The notes under the pieces: model-generated
Databases searched by the model: none
Seen by the model: only the letters and a program-made list of their open reading frames with translations
What the model was told of the DNA's origin: nothing
Part shown: one piece after another, positions 53,601 to 61,839 of the stretch
Layout: each line of letters starts with the position of its first letter
How positions within the stretch are numbered: position 1 is the stretch's first letter
Translations under genes and position numbers: made by a program
DNA from: Alicyclobacillus shizuokensis NBRC 103103
GTDB lineage: Bacteria; Bacillota; Bacilli; Alicyclobacillales; Alicyclobacillaceae
Length of the DNA: 64,000 bases
Reading direction: 5' to 3'
Assembly: GCF_001552255.1 (NCBI RefSeq)
Contig: NZ_BCQV01000007.1
Location: forward strand, 1 to 64,000

Positions 53601-55647
53601 GGCCCAGACCATCCTCAATCAAACCGAAGGTGTGAAAAATGCGGAACTGATGCTGGGTGATCCCTCAACGAAAGACCCAAGCGGATGGATTGCCCAAATC
53701 ATGGACGGTAATCTGTACACGAATGCCCCGTGTATTGGGAGCATCAATGACTATGTCGTGTTTGGGTTCGACGAGGATCTTCAGAATCGGCATTGTACGG
53801 TGGATGGAGATTGGGATCCGGAGGCGCATAAGAAGGACATCAGCGATACGGATCCGCCGGTTGATCCATACGACCCGAACAAAAACCCGGTCAGAAACTG
53901 CTTGTCCGTCGAAAAGGTGTGCTTCCAGTATTACAGTGACGTCACCAATGAATTAGAAATGGTCATTGTCCCGATGTCCTTAATGGTGAACTACACCTAC
54001 ACCCTTGAAACGAAAGCGGGGAACGTTGACCTACTGATTGGATGGTCGGAGTATTTCAAGGGCATTTCCCTCTATGTGAAGGATGCGACCGGAGATACCA
54101 ATGTCCAACTGACCGGTGTCGGCGTCATGTTCCGGGACTACTATGACAACATTAAGACCGCATGGGCCAACGGGACCTCGTATTGGACCCGCGGGGTCAA
54201 GCATACCGAGTACATGATCGGTGGACCCAAAGAGCTTGGGGACTTAACCTGGGTGGCCGAAGTGGAGAGCGGTGATTTTTCGAACGCACCTTGCATTGGG
54301 GCGCCCCATGACTTCGTGGTCATGCATTTCTACGACGTGTTTACGGGGAATGTTTGTCCGATCGATCCGTCCCAGAACACAGACTCCACCATTGGCATCG
54401 ATCCCAACAACCCACCCGATGTGCCAACGGTCAAATTGGATGCTCTGCTTCCTGACTGGTGTCAGTCCACGGACCTTCCGATCACCGGCACCATTACCGA
54501 CTGGCAAGGGGTCACAAGTTATGTCGTATCGGTCAATGGTGTGAAACAAACGCCGATCAGTGGTCAGGGCCAAGCCTCGGTACCGATCAATCTCACGATT
54601 CCAACCGGTGACTATGAACCTGGCGAGACTCTCACGATTACGGTAACAGCCACCAATATCAACGGAAAAACGGGGAGCGCGAGTGTCAGCACGGTGATTA
54701 AGGACTGCTCACCGCCGCCTCAGATTGCCTTTGACCCGATCTCTGATCCGGTCTGCTATCGGACATTGGGTGACAGCCACCAGTTGACGATCGCTGGAAC
54801 GATTACCGACGATACCGCCGTCTCGCGTTGGCAGGTCGTCTATGGAGATGCCGTCATCGCAGATACAACATTGACGCCGATGCCCAAGTCGACGAGGTTC
54901 TCGGTACCGGTGACGATTACCTTCCCAGAGCCTACGATCACGACGACGGCTGGCAAAGCCGACATTGTCTTCTTAATCGACTACACCGGCAGCATGAGTG
55001 GACCGATTCAGAGCATCCGAAGCAACCTGCAGGCGTTCTGCAACTCGTTGACGAGCAACAAGATCGACTTCCGACTAGCCGTTGTATTCTATGGGGACAT
55101 CACAGGCATTGGCGGCAATATGCCATATATTCGCCATGATTGGACCTCGGACGTGACCCAGTTCCTGAACAACCTAGCCGTCACTGTCTCTGGAGGAGGA
55201 GATACGCCGGAATCCACGCTGGATGCGATCATGGACGCCAGCCAGGGTGGTATGTCCTTCTTACCCAGCGTACGAAGTGATGCTGTGCCGTTCTTTATTG
55301 TCGTGACGGACGCGCCGACACACGCCAAAGGGTACGATTCCCTGAGCATTTATGACCCTGACCAGGTAGCCAATACACTCAAGGATCAAGGGGTTGTGGC
55401 CTCGTTTGTCACCCAACTTACCGACCCCATCAAGACCCAATATAACCCGATTGTCTCTGAAACCGGAGGCCAGTTCTTCGACATCAGCTCGGGCACTTTT
55501 GGTGTTCAGATGCAGGCACTCACGAATCAGATCACCAAGCAATCCCTCTACTATCCAGACAGCACGGCGACCATTACCGTGAACGCTTGGGATGAGAAGA
55601 ACACGATGGCGACAAGTTCCATCACCGTAAACCTCAAGACCTGCTAG
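50695..55647 (+). CDS. Giant appendage protein with discoidin-like, Gly-rich, duplicated Cys and VWA domains
   Basis: A 1650-residue protein with GGGAGG upstream. In order it contains a coiled coil (1-150), a discoidin-like region (about 236-386), beta units, a Gly/Ser/Thr-rich linker (about 681-772) and an Ig-like domain (776-872). Two tandem copies of a Cys-containing domain follow (877-1045 and 1066-1226), each with R[DN]CL near the start, VPMS, GVK, and NAPCIG near the end. Another Ig-like domain lies at about 1246-1336. A C-terminal von Willebrand A domain (about 1421-1622) has a full MIDAS: D1429-Y-T-G-S, the GGGDTPE threonine and the VVTDAP aspartate. The MIDAS implies a metal ion that could bind a protein or glycan ligand. 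It is a likely adhesive virion fibre. Confidence 0.7.
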   Translation: MPLTQPLQNDSQMLYLQAKYQFEKAQQAFQDGTIKTEKGLIQAVFKAFQDFFLSLGKPMLTPRYAVDGGPPISDDYNQMMQEILQDLTLLYQEVDILGRGLYTDFNYNQVQAGQLKAKFDEVSDKLKDLELLSGTSADDATIVQFRENFTNSNDIDFDRIMTEPATIENGTVTLKAVNTENLSPNATVTIVVGDETYTNFIIGSDSNGFPGNNAEVTVQPGSSLTGTDNQYTFLGEKDNHGNYGAVLDGNSNTWFEYELNNLRDQEAIRVAKNLGWDYQVSGNQTIRWARDPDNGALRLHLQIVLDEVTQINHININMYTPPNYGAQPAIVKNILVSDGVSAPQSVLSPDKKDTDYSFYFAPIKAKTISILFEQPTKYYTDLGHIYYRKKDSNQDTVQYAITQGGQPPQDMIQRVDGPLISIEDLGVTVTDTGASVSTYYPMKGPESNGYSIGDILTDLTRRVQEEDIDIGVERFEGYRYCIGIRDIEIYSFQYEQQGEIVSKPYYFEQPLQKVALSVDEVLPDAFGEDADSYLQYFISIDDGATWYPITPLERSITGVTGGEEGPPPKIYTIEQVDSPDQSITKPGYIETQYPVYSLRVRCLLSRPGDAASSNSVQQFGDGSDDLTFATPILKGYTVKGYIQGQVSDSAASHLIAQAPDQVDPYPSDDDTPFFPSGSDNNNGGSDTGGGAGGTGGTGGVGGIGGTGDTGDTGGPGTGGSGGSGSTGDSGGSGGSGGDTGGNTGNNGDSGSGGSDGSGGSGGSGSSGSGEDTENPTLRVVIDNKNEQQCIEDPLTVSGTVETSKPLDKIVLIINGSVEQTNDNPDSGTEVPFQFQFPLDDFSAGDSIAVEVKAFDNVGNTAEDDYVLTLEDCSQDGGQQVRDCLLYSALVIHYFNPVTGSIEVANVPMSWLPYEIDNGAGVKATFAFNQSLNGIVAMITDGYDTTGYAFPLWAVGVEYLDEYNDQKTSWAQTILNQTEGVKNAELMLGDPSTKDPSGWIAQIMDGNLYTNAPCIGSINDYVVFGFDEDLQNRHCTVDGDWDPEAHKKDISDTDPPVDPYDPNKNPVRNCLSVEKVCFQYYSDVTNELEMVIVPMSLMVNYTYTLETKAGNVDLLIGWSEYFKGISLYVKDATGDTNVQLTGVGVMFRDYYDNIKTAWANGTSYWTRGVKHTEYMIGGPKELGDLTWVAEVESGDFSNAPCIGAPHDFVVMHFYDVFTGNVCPIDPSQNTDSTIGIDPNNPPDVPTVKLDALLPDWCQSTDLPITGTITDWQGVTSYVVSVNGVKQTPISGQGQASVPINLTIPTGDYEPGETLTITVTATNINGKTGSASVSTVIKDCSPPPQIAFDPISDPVCYRTLGDSHQLTIAGTITDDTAVSRWQVVYGDAVIADTTLTPMPKSTRFSVPVTITFPEPTITTTAGKADIVFLIDYTGSMSGPIQSIRSNLQAFCNSLTSNKIDFRLAVVFYGDITGIGGNMPYIRHDWTSDVTQFLNNLAVTVSGGGDTPESTLDAIMDASQGGMSFLPSVRSDAVPFFIVVTDAPTHAKGYDSLSIYDPDQVANTLKDQGVVASFVTQLTDPIKTQYNPIVSETGGQFFDISSGTFGVQMQALTNQITKQSLYYPDSTATITVNAWDEKNTMATSSITVNLKTC
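52738..53010 (+). repeat. Gly/Ser/Thr-rich low-complexity coding repeat
   Basis: About 90 codons of irregular GG-S/T/D units (for example GGTGGTGGVGG, GGSGGSGG) inside the 1650-residue gene. They form a flexible linker between its discoidin-like half and its Ig/VWA half. The DNA repeats (ggtggatc-type) are imperfect and could expand or contract by slippage. Confidence 0.75.
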
Positions 55648-55659
55648 GGGTGGACGTGC

Positions 55660-57735
55660 ATGAACATCAAACAAATTCAAATACGCCGGGCCGTGGAGCA
55701 GATCGTCCGGTACTACCTGAAATACGGCCGGTATCCCACGTTCCAGACGATTACGTACCAACTGAGCCAATGGCTCCGGGACCATACCCCTGGGGCCCCG
55801 AGTTTCTCGCCGTACAAGGTGTTACGCAAGAGCCGGTCCGATGCCAATTTGTTCAATGAAAACATCGCTCAGATTGCCCAAGACCTCAGTGATGCCTACG
55901 CGGCGACGATTGACCAAACCACCAGCCTCATGACCAGCTTCAATTACATGGAGGCCGAGCGAAGAAAGCTCTGGCATGCGCTGGCTGAGCTGCAAAACGA
56001 GATTGAACAACTCATGCTGGTGGCTACAAACTCAAGTGGGTATGTCGACAGCCAAATCATCAGCTTCGAGGACATGTCTGATGTCGATAAGACCCGAAGC
56101 ACAGTCTTCATCGATCTCAATACCGGCCAAGTCACCTTGCCGCCGAATGACCGCAGCTCCGAGAAGATCAATATCCAAGGATCCAATACGACCTTCAATG
56201 TACTGACCCAAGCAGCCAAGACAGCGGCACTGGATACCATCAACAACGCCTTTGATGACAACGCCAATACGGCCTGGTGGCAGGTCGTCAAGATGCTGTC
56301 CCCAGGCGTCGTCAATGCCGAACTCATCGTCATGTTTGACCAACAGTACGTGATCAATCAGATCGACTACGTGAACCATGCCAACAGCCCCGTGACGATG
56401 CATGTGTCCTACACGGAAGATGGAACGAGCTTTAGTCCCATCCCGGGGGACAACCAGCAAGTTGTGTCGGATGCGGCGACATGGAAGTTCTCGGACGTGC
56501 CCGCCAAGGGAATCCGTTTTACGTACACGAAACAGACGCATGATGACAACTCGGCCGGCGTGTATCAATACTACTTCGGCGCCAAGAACATCTCGGTCTA
56601 CCGCAAGAGCTATCTGACAAGCGGTGTGCTGATCAGCAATCCCGTCCAGATGGAAGAGCTGCATGTATCGGGTGTCTCCATCAAGACCACAGATACCATT
56701 CCCTACAGCACCTCGATTGATTACGCGGTCGCCTTGTACGATCCGGATCAAAGTGTCGATGACGCCGTTTGGTACCCGATTAGTTCTCTCGATGACACGA
56801 ACCCGAAGTACCCAAAGGTCGTTCAGTTCAATGCCTCGACCACGAAGACCGTGGAGTTCCCAAAAGCAGAACCAACCACCGAAGTGATCAACGGGATGCC
56901 TGTGTTTCGACTGATTCGGGAGGACGGAGAGCCGGTACTGCCGGATGAAGATACGTTTGACAACATCAAAAACCCCAAGCTATTCCGTGGCATCAACCAG
57001 TGGAAACGTGAGCAGACCTATGTCCCGTTTACGGGCAACGTGCCTCTCAATAGCGCATGGGATGACATCTACACCAATCGGCCGAGTCTTGTGACCACCG
57101 ACTATTGGCCCATTGGAAATACCTTGAGTCTGCAACGGGTCAATGGCGGCGACAAAAACAACTTCTATCGGTTCACGACCTGTATCTATTCAGAGACGGA
57201 CCGGACAGTCCCCATGAGTCTTTCCGTGATTCAAACCGATGCGACCACTGGGATGAAAAAGCGCCTTGGCACGTTTGCCGTGTACGTCAATAATCAGCGG
57301 ATGGTCGCTTCGAACGACCAGGTGACCTTGCCACTTCAGGCTGGATGGAACCAGATTCAGATCCTGTATCACTGGGGCGACATGGCGAATCGCACCGACA
57401 TGGATCCCGCGAATCTTCCAACCACAACCTACCTGGGGATGTTCAATTTTTCAGCGGAGCCGAAAGTCCGGGCGGAGCTGGACAGCCTGACATTTGTCGA
57501 TGTGCATACGCTCTATCACAACATTTCGCCCAACGATCATGGCTACTGCGCCATCTACGATAACCAGATCGTCCTGAATTACCAGCCCAAGGACTGCATC
57601 TTTCAGCTGGTCTATGACGTGTCGTCGAACGACAACCCAACGAATCAAATCCTCGTCAAGGCGACTCTGTCTCGAGAAGCCGATACCGATGGTTTGACGC
57701 CGATAATTTCCAAGATTGAAGTCCGTGCCATGTGA
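55660..57735 (+). CDS. Discoidin-like appendage protein, paralogue 3
   Basis: A 691-residue protein starting 12 bases after the previous stop. The N-terminus (about 1-60) has aromatic/basic helices (IRRAVEQIVRYYLKYGRYPTF), then a coiled coil to about 130. Residues about 180-310 form a discoidin-like domain: NAFDDNANTAWWQ, then MHVSYTEDGTSFSPIPG, ending GIRFTYTKQ, with a YYFGAKNISVYR strand. A beta module follows (SIDYAVALYDPDQ, AVWYPI), matching the same region of paralogue 1. The rest is beta sandwich with a GWNQIQILYHWGD strand. No catalytic motif is present. It is a probable virion side-fibre subunit. Confidence 0.6.
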   Translation: MNIKQIQIRRAVEQIVRYYLKYGRYPTFQTITYQLSQWLRDHTPGAPSFSPYKVLRKSRSDANLFNENIAQIAQDLSDAYAATIDQTTSLMTSFNYMEAERRKLWHALAELQNEIEQLMLVATNSSGYVDSQIISFEDMSDVDKTRSTVFIDLNTGQVTLPPNDRSSEKINIQGSNTTFNVLTQAAKTAALDTINNAFDDNANTAWWQVVKMLSPGVVNAELIVMFDQQYVINQIDYVNHANSPVTMHVSYTEDGTSFSPIPGDNQQVVSDAATWKFSDVPAKGIRFTYTKQTHDDNSAGVYQYYFGAKNISVYRKSYLTSGVLISNPVQMEELHVSGVSIKTTDTIPYSTSIDYAVALYDPDQSVDDAVWYPISSLDDTNPKYPKVVQFNASTTKTVEFPKAEPTTEVINGMPVFRLIREDGEPVLPDEDTFDNIKNPKLFRGINQWKREQTYVPFTGNVPLNSAWDDIYTNRPSLVTTDYWPIGNTLSLQRVNGGDKNNFYRFTTCIYSETDRTVPMSLSVIQTDATTGMKKRLGTFAVYVNNQRMVASNDQVTLPLQAGWNQIQILYHWGDMANRTDMDPANLPTTTYLGMFNFSAEPKVRAELDSLTFVDVHTLYHNISPNDHGYCAIYDNQIVLNYQPKDCIFQLVYDVSSNDNPTNQILVKATLSREADTDGLTPIISKIEVRAM

Positions 57736-57745
57736 GGTGATACCC

Positions 57746-59500
57746 TTGGCGTCCATCCAAAACTTCGAGTTTTACCTCGACGCTCCTGGCGACAGCTTTC
57801 CCGTCGTGGTGAGCTTCGACGATGTGCAGGGCGGCCGCGGCTTTAGTTTGTCTGATGGGGAGATTTTTGCCCTGCAGTGGGACGATACCAACCGATTGTT
57901 ACGCATCATCAACTTTACCAACATGGGCAATTCCGGGGCCAAAATGGGTTCGATCCTCGGCATTTGTGCGGTCTATGACGATAATGTGCGTTGCTGGGTC
58001 GATCGTATCACCGATCAATCTCCGAATGCTGTCAATCTGAATCTGGCCGTAGGAAACTGGGTCTTTGGCAAAACTTATGATCAAGCCGTCAGTGTACCGG
58101 GGTACCAAAAGCCGTACATTGGGTATGTGAATGATTCTGTCCAGGTCCACATCGAATCGTATTCGCCGCCGCCGGAGCCCATGAGCGTGACCCTGGATCA
58201 AGACTATGTCACGAAATACTTGGGCGACACCCTGACGGTGAATGCGACCATTGTTTCCAGCGCGCCGGTCACGGATTACGAGTGGAACATCAACAACCAG
58301 ATCGATGTCTTGTCCAAGGATCAAAATCAGGCCACGTTGAAATTCAACGTGCTGGGAACGTTTCAGATTGAGTACACAGCTACCAACCAGATCGGTCAAA
58401 CGGCGAGTGCTTCTTGTACGGTGGTCGTCGTTAATCCGCCGGCCAAAGTTCTTGATCTCTCGCTCTTCACAAAAACCAAAGATGGCACCGAAGTCCCGAT
58501 CGCGCCATCAATCACCTTGAACCAGTACGATATCGATCCAGCGAACATCCCGCTTTTGTTTCGAAACACCGGCGAGTCCACATGGGTGGGGGAAAACTTC
58601 AGCGTCGATGTGGGATCGATGGTGTTTCAGGATTCCTCCACACTCTGCGTCGATTCGCTGCCTAGAACCCCCAACAGTGACTATCAGCTGACTGGGGTCA
58701 TCACTCCGTTTGATCCGTCACGCGCCTATACGATTACGCTCAAGGCCACGGTGTTGGACGACCAGGGGAAGTCAGACACGAAGTTCTTTCAGATTCATTG
58801 GACGGCCCAGAGTGGTCCAGACATCAAGCTCAGTCTGGTTGGCCGGCCCAATGTGAACCTCAAGCTGCCGAACCGCATGAAGCGAAATGCCAGGTACCGG
58901 GGACCGAGGGAATCTGAGAAATACCTGTCTGACCATCAAGAAGAGATCTTTGAAATCCGCCAGAACTGGAGAGACATCGCCAGTCTGACGCAGCTTCAAG
59001 AGCAAACGATTCATTCATGGTTTGCGGGACAACATGAAGGAACATCAACCATCGTTACGTCTTCGGCAACAAAGACCTTGCAGACGACGCCAGATAAAGC
59101 ACGATATGCGCTGTTGCCCAAAGACAGCGAAGGAACGATTGATTATGCCGTGGTATCATTAAATGGAACATCCATTCCATTAGCTACGCCCTTGCAATCC
59201 AACTTCTCCGCTGGTGCGAGCATCACCGTCGGCGATCCCGTTTCCACAGAAGTTCCGATCACGATCACCCCGCAAAATGTTCTTGCCGACGATGGATTTA
59301 TCATCGACGGAGACGCCATCGTACTCGGGCGTCATGTCTTACAAGAAGGAACTCTGTCCGTCACGTATACCGCTACAGGTCCCATACAAGCGGACAGTGT
59401 CTACGGCTTGGATGAACTCAAACTTCAGCTCCGAGAGTTGGACGAACGGCTTGGCGAACTGGAAAGGAGATATGCCTCCTATGAGAATGCCTACAAGTAA
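57746..59500 (+). CDS. Ig/PKD-like appendage protein (TTG start)
   Basis: A 584-residue protein. TTG 57746 is chosen because AGGTGA at 57735-57740 lies about 6 bases upstream, while the TTG at 57716 lies inside the previous gene without a site. Residues about 1-140 are a beta domain. About 150-235 is a PKD/Ig-like domain (YLGDTLTVNATI, YEWNINNQ, YTATNQIGQTASASCTVVV). A second Ig-like region spans about 255-370. The linker has a basic, charged helix (RMKRNARYRGPRESEKY). The final 160 residues include a beta unit and an ELKLQLRELDERLGELERR coiled coil. It lies within the discoidin paralogue run and is likely part of the same appendage. Confidence 0.6.
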   Translation: MASIQNFEFYLDAPGDSFPVVVSFDDVQGGRGFSLSDGEIFALQWDDTNRLLRIINFTNMGNSGAKMGSILGICAVYDDNVRCWVDRITDQSPNAVNLNLAVGNWVFGKTYDQAVSVPGYQKPYIGYVNDSVQVHIESYSPPPEPMSVTLDQDYVTKYLGDTLTVNATIVSSAPVTDYEWNINNQIDVLSKDQNQATLKFNVLGTFQIEYTATNQIGQTASASCTVVVVNPPAKVLDLSLFTKTKDGTEVPIAPSITLNQYDIDPANIPLLFRNTGESTWVGENFSVDVGSMVFQDSSTLCVDSLPRTPNSDYQLTGVITPFDPSRAYTITLKATVLDDQGKSDTKFFQIHWTAQSGPDIKLSLVGRPNVNLKLPNRMKRNARYRGPRESEKYLSDHQEEIFEIRQNWRDIASLTQLQEQTIHSWFAGQHEGTSTIVTSSATKTLQTTPDKARYALLPKDSEGTIDYAVVSLNGTSIPLATPLQSNFSAGASITVGDPVSTEVPITITPQNVLADDGFIIDGDAIVLGRHVLQEGTLSVTYTATGPIQADSVYGLDELKLQLRELDERLGELERRYASYENAYK

Positions 59501-60725
59501 GCCAGGCGGGGCCCGATTCCGCGGTCCCACCTCGTCTCATGAATATAACCAGAACGAAGACGATAAGTATCTGGAACTGGTTGAGTTATACCAGCAAAGC
59601 AACAAGAATCTCCAGGATCTTCAGGAAGCACACCGCATTGTGGTGGCAGAAAATGCGGCACTGCAGGCGTACATCCAGATGTTAACCGATCGGATTGGCA
59701 CGCTGGAACAAAAGATCACGGATATGCAGGGTGCGCTTCCGTATCCGCCAACATTCTTTCAAACCTCCTTTGTGCAACAGATGGCGACCCACTATCCGAA
59801 CATCTCGCAGGATAACTCCGATAGCACCCTGAGAGCCGACATGGACACAGAATATCGATACGCTACACTGCCGATGATCGCACAGATCCCGAAGACGTAC
59901 GTCAAGAACGACCTCACGGGAGAGATCATTGTTCCCGATGAACTGCAAGTCAGTCTCGGCCGCTCCAATAGTGGCGGCACAGTGGTGGATACGAATGTCT
60001 ATGAAGCGTTCAACGGCAGCGACGATACCTTCTGGGAGCGGGTTGTCACCTATGATTTCTCGAGTTGTCCTGACCAGGAAGATGTCATCATGGAAATTAC
60101 GCTGCCCTCACACCTAGTCAACAATCTCAATATCAACACCATCGTCATCAATCCGCATCCGGAGCGTGGCGTTCAGGTCGCCAATGTCGAGTATCTTTAC
60201 GAGGACGCTTGGCAGCAGATTCCCGGCTTCCAGCAAAACGACCTCGCCACGATTAGCACCGCACTCTATTCTCCACGCAAGAAGTGGTACTTTCCACAGG
60301 TTCCGGTGCAAAAGATCCGGATCACCCTGGTACAAAAGACCCCGATTGACTTGGGTGGGAAAAAGGCATTCATCCTTGGCGCCCAGGAGATCGGTGTGTA
60401 TTTGACCTTATTCGAGCAGGGAGGTGGAATGGTCCTCACCCCGTTTGAGATGACGGGTCTGTACAACATCGAGTCGGTCGAGCATGTATTTCTCAACCGC
60501 GGCGCGTTCAGCTTTGACCAGAAACTCGACAATCAGCTTGAGGGCAACATCTTTGACTATGAAATCCTCAAAGAGGAGATCGATGGCACTCTGACACCAC
60601 TGAGTGGCCGAGAGTGGTCTGGCCAATTTGCACAGCGCCTTTGGGTCCGAACGATGCTGTATCCGGATCCGTATAACGGCGTCAATCCCTGTCTGACGGC
60701 CGTACGCCTCAATTATTCTCGATAG
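59481..60725 (+). CDS. Discoidin-like appendage protein, paralogue 4
   Basis: About 414 residues. The start is uncertain: ATG 59481 lies about 11 bases after AAAGGAG, ATG 59472 is only 2 bases after it, and ATG 59487 is also in frame. The gene overlaps the previous one by about 20 bases. Residues about 20-90 are a coiled coil. Residues about 165-310 match the discoidin-like layout of its paralogues: YEAFNGSDDTFWERVV, then INTIVINPHPERGVQVANVEY, then QKIRITLVQ. The end is the beta module FEQGGGMVLTPF, FSFDQKLDNQ, LWVRTMLYPDPYNG. This is the shortest of four paralogues and the last structural gene before the lysis-type genes. Confidence 0.6.
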   Translation: MRMPTSKPGGARFRGPTSSHEYNQNEDDKYLELVELYQQSNKNLQDLQEAHRIVVAENAALQAYIQMLTDRIGTLEQKITDMQGALPYPPTFFQTSFVQQMATHYPNISQDNSDSTLRADMDTEYRYATLPMIAQIPKTYVKNDLTGEIIVPDELQVSLGRSNSGGTVVDTNVYEAFNGSDDTFWERVVTYDFSSCPDQEDVIMEITLPSHLVNNLNINTIVINPHPERGVQVANVEYLYEDAWQQIPGFQQNDLATISTALYSPRKKWYFPQVPVQKIRITLVQKTPIDLGGKKAFILGAQEIGVYLTLFEQGGGMVLTPFEMTGLYNIESVEHVFLNRGAFSFDQKLDNQLEGNIFDYEILKEEIDGTLTPLSGREWSGQFAQRLWVRTMLYPDPYNGVNPCLTAVRLNYSR

Positions 60726-60740
60726 AAGGGTGGGTGAACG

Positions 60741-61136
60741 ATGGATGAAGCAATCTTCACGCAGAAAGACCTAGAAGAGCTGCGTACCGAGCATAAGCAA
60801 ATGTCCCAGACGATCAGCGACATCATCGCGCGGCTCACCATTGTGGAAACCAATCATGCCTCGATGGCCGATGATGTGAAGGAACAAAAAGGCCTCATTT
60901 CGGAGATTCGCAAACAGCTTGACTCCCTCACGAACTCCTCCACGGAGACCAAGGTTCAGATCAATATGATCTTCAGCACCCTACACGAGATCAAACAATC
61001 GGTAGCCGCACTGCAACGGGACGGTCAAGACACCCGAGACAAACATCACTCTGCATGGACCGAGTTCCTCAAGCAAGTCATCTACTTTTTCATCATGGGT
61101 GGGATCACCCTGATGGCCTCGCACATGGCTCATTAA
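60741..61136 (+). CDS. XhlA-like coiled-coil membrane protein
   Basis: A 131-residue protein with AGGGTGGGTG upstream. Residues 1-105 are a long coiled coil (QMSQTISDIIARLTIVETNHASM). A single membrane segment occupies about 110-128 (VIYFFIMGGITLMASHM). This layout matches the haemolysin XhlA family found beside holins in Bacillus prophages, where it helps release endolysin. No holin with two or more membrane spans and no free-standing endolysin gene is visible beside it. The position at the end of the structural genes supports a lysis role. A membrane-anchored virion protein is the alternative. Confidence 0.6.
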   Translation: MDEAIFTQKDLEELRTEHKQMSQTISDIIARLTIVETNHASMADDVKEQKGLISEIRKQLDSLTNSSTETKVQINMIFSTLHEIKQSVAALQRDGQDTRDKHHSAWTEFLKQVIYFFIMGGITLMASHMAH

Positions 61137-61154
61137 CCAAGGAAGGTGAGAATC

Positions 61155-61655
61155 ATGCCACGTTTTCTACAAGCTCTCATTGCCACGCCGGCATTTGTGC
61201 AGCTGGTCCTCGCATCGATCAAACTCGTCGAGTCTCCGAAGAATGGCCAAGCCAAGAAGAAAGCCGTTCTGGACATCGTGAGTGCCGTGTATGATGAACT
61301 CGCGGCCAACTTCCGAATCCGGTTCGGAAAGACCTTCGTGCTTCGGGTTGCCGACTTGGTCATTGAAATCGGCGTTCGCTTCTACAATCTCATTGGCGAG
61401 TTCAAGCACAACCACGACAACAAGGATGAAGCGACGAGCGATGATTCGGCATCACAAGCTCCAAAAGCTGAAGCTCCAAAAGACGCTAAAGCTCCAGCGG
61501 AACCGACCACCGCACCCGCGGCTCCTGCGACATCGCCTGAACCAGCAGCTCCGGCAGAACCGGCTGACCAACCCGCGAATCCGGCGGAAGGCAATGCCGA
61601 GCCCAGTGAAAATCAGTCGGTTGCAGCCAATCCCACTCAGCCCGTTTCTCAATAA
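61155..61655 (+). CDS. Small protein with Ala/Pro-rich tail
   Basis: A 166-residue protein. ATG 61155 has AAGGTGAG upstream; an earlier in-frame codon lies within that site. The first 95 residues are helical and amphipathic (ALIATPAFVQLVLASIKLVE, DLVIEIGVRFYNLIGEFKH). The remaining 70 are an Ala/Pro/Glu-rich low-complexity tail with short repeats (PKAEAPKDAKAPAEP, PAAPATSPEPAAPAEP). It forms a pair with the XhlA-like gene and ends the operon at a terminator. The tail could span or bind the cell wall. The function is unknown; a lysis accessory or anti-holin role is only a guess. Confidence 0.5.
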   Translation: MPRFLQALIATPAFVQLVLASIKLVESPKNGQAKKKAVLDIVSAVYDELAANFRIRFGKTFVLRVADLVIEIGVRFYNLIGEFKHNHDNKDEATSDDSASQAPKAEAPKDAKAPAEPTTAPAAPATSPEPAAPAEPADQPANPAEGNAEPSENQSVAANPTQPVSQ

Positions 61656-61666
61656 GGCTTCATCAG

Positions 61667-61715
61667 AATCCCGAGATGATTCGTGTGTTTCCTGTGAATC
61701 TCTCGGGATTTTTCA
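61667..61715 (+). terminator. Long-stem terminator ending the structural operon
   Basis: AATCCCGAGA pairs perfectly with TCTCGGGATT and is followed by TTT. An inner GATTC/GAATC pairing extends the stem. It lies 11 bases after the stop at 61655 and separates late structural genes from the replication module. Confidence 0.8.
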
Positions 61716-61759
61716 TGTTTTCTGTTGAAGATGCAGATCAGACGTGTTAAAATCATATG

Positions 61760-61774
61760 TGTAATGCACTACAA
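61760..61774 (+). promoter_or_regulatory. TGTAATG-N5-CAA motif, copy C
   Basis: TGTAATGCACTACAA; the first 14 bases are a palindrome with one mismatched pair (6 of 7 pairs). It lies between the terminator and the promoter of the annealing-protein gene. The surrounding DNA is AT-rich (TTAAAAT before it, ATATATT after it). Confidence 0.5.
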
Positions 61775-61781
61775 TATATTT

Positions 61782-61793
61782 GTTGCGCGCAAC
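61782..61793 (+). promoter_or_regulatory. Perfect palindrome overlapping -35 region (operator candidate)
   Basis: GTTGCGCGCAAC is a perfect 12-base palindrome covering the -35 position of the promoter below. Such placement is typical of repressor sites. The binding protein is unknown. Confidence 0.45.
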
Positions 61794-61811
61794 CCAGTGG
61801 GAGTCTATAAT
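61783..61811 (+). promoter_or_regulatory. Sigma-70-type promoter for the replication module
   Basis: A perfect -10 TATAAT at 61806-61811 follows a poor -35 (TTGCGC at 61783-61788) at the ideal 17-base spacing. The start codon lies 29 bases downstream with AAGGAGG between. The weak -35 within a palindrome suggests regulated use. Confidence 0.6.
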
Positions 61812-61839
61812 GGGTCTGCATTGAAGGAGGCATCATGAC

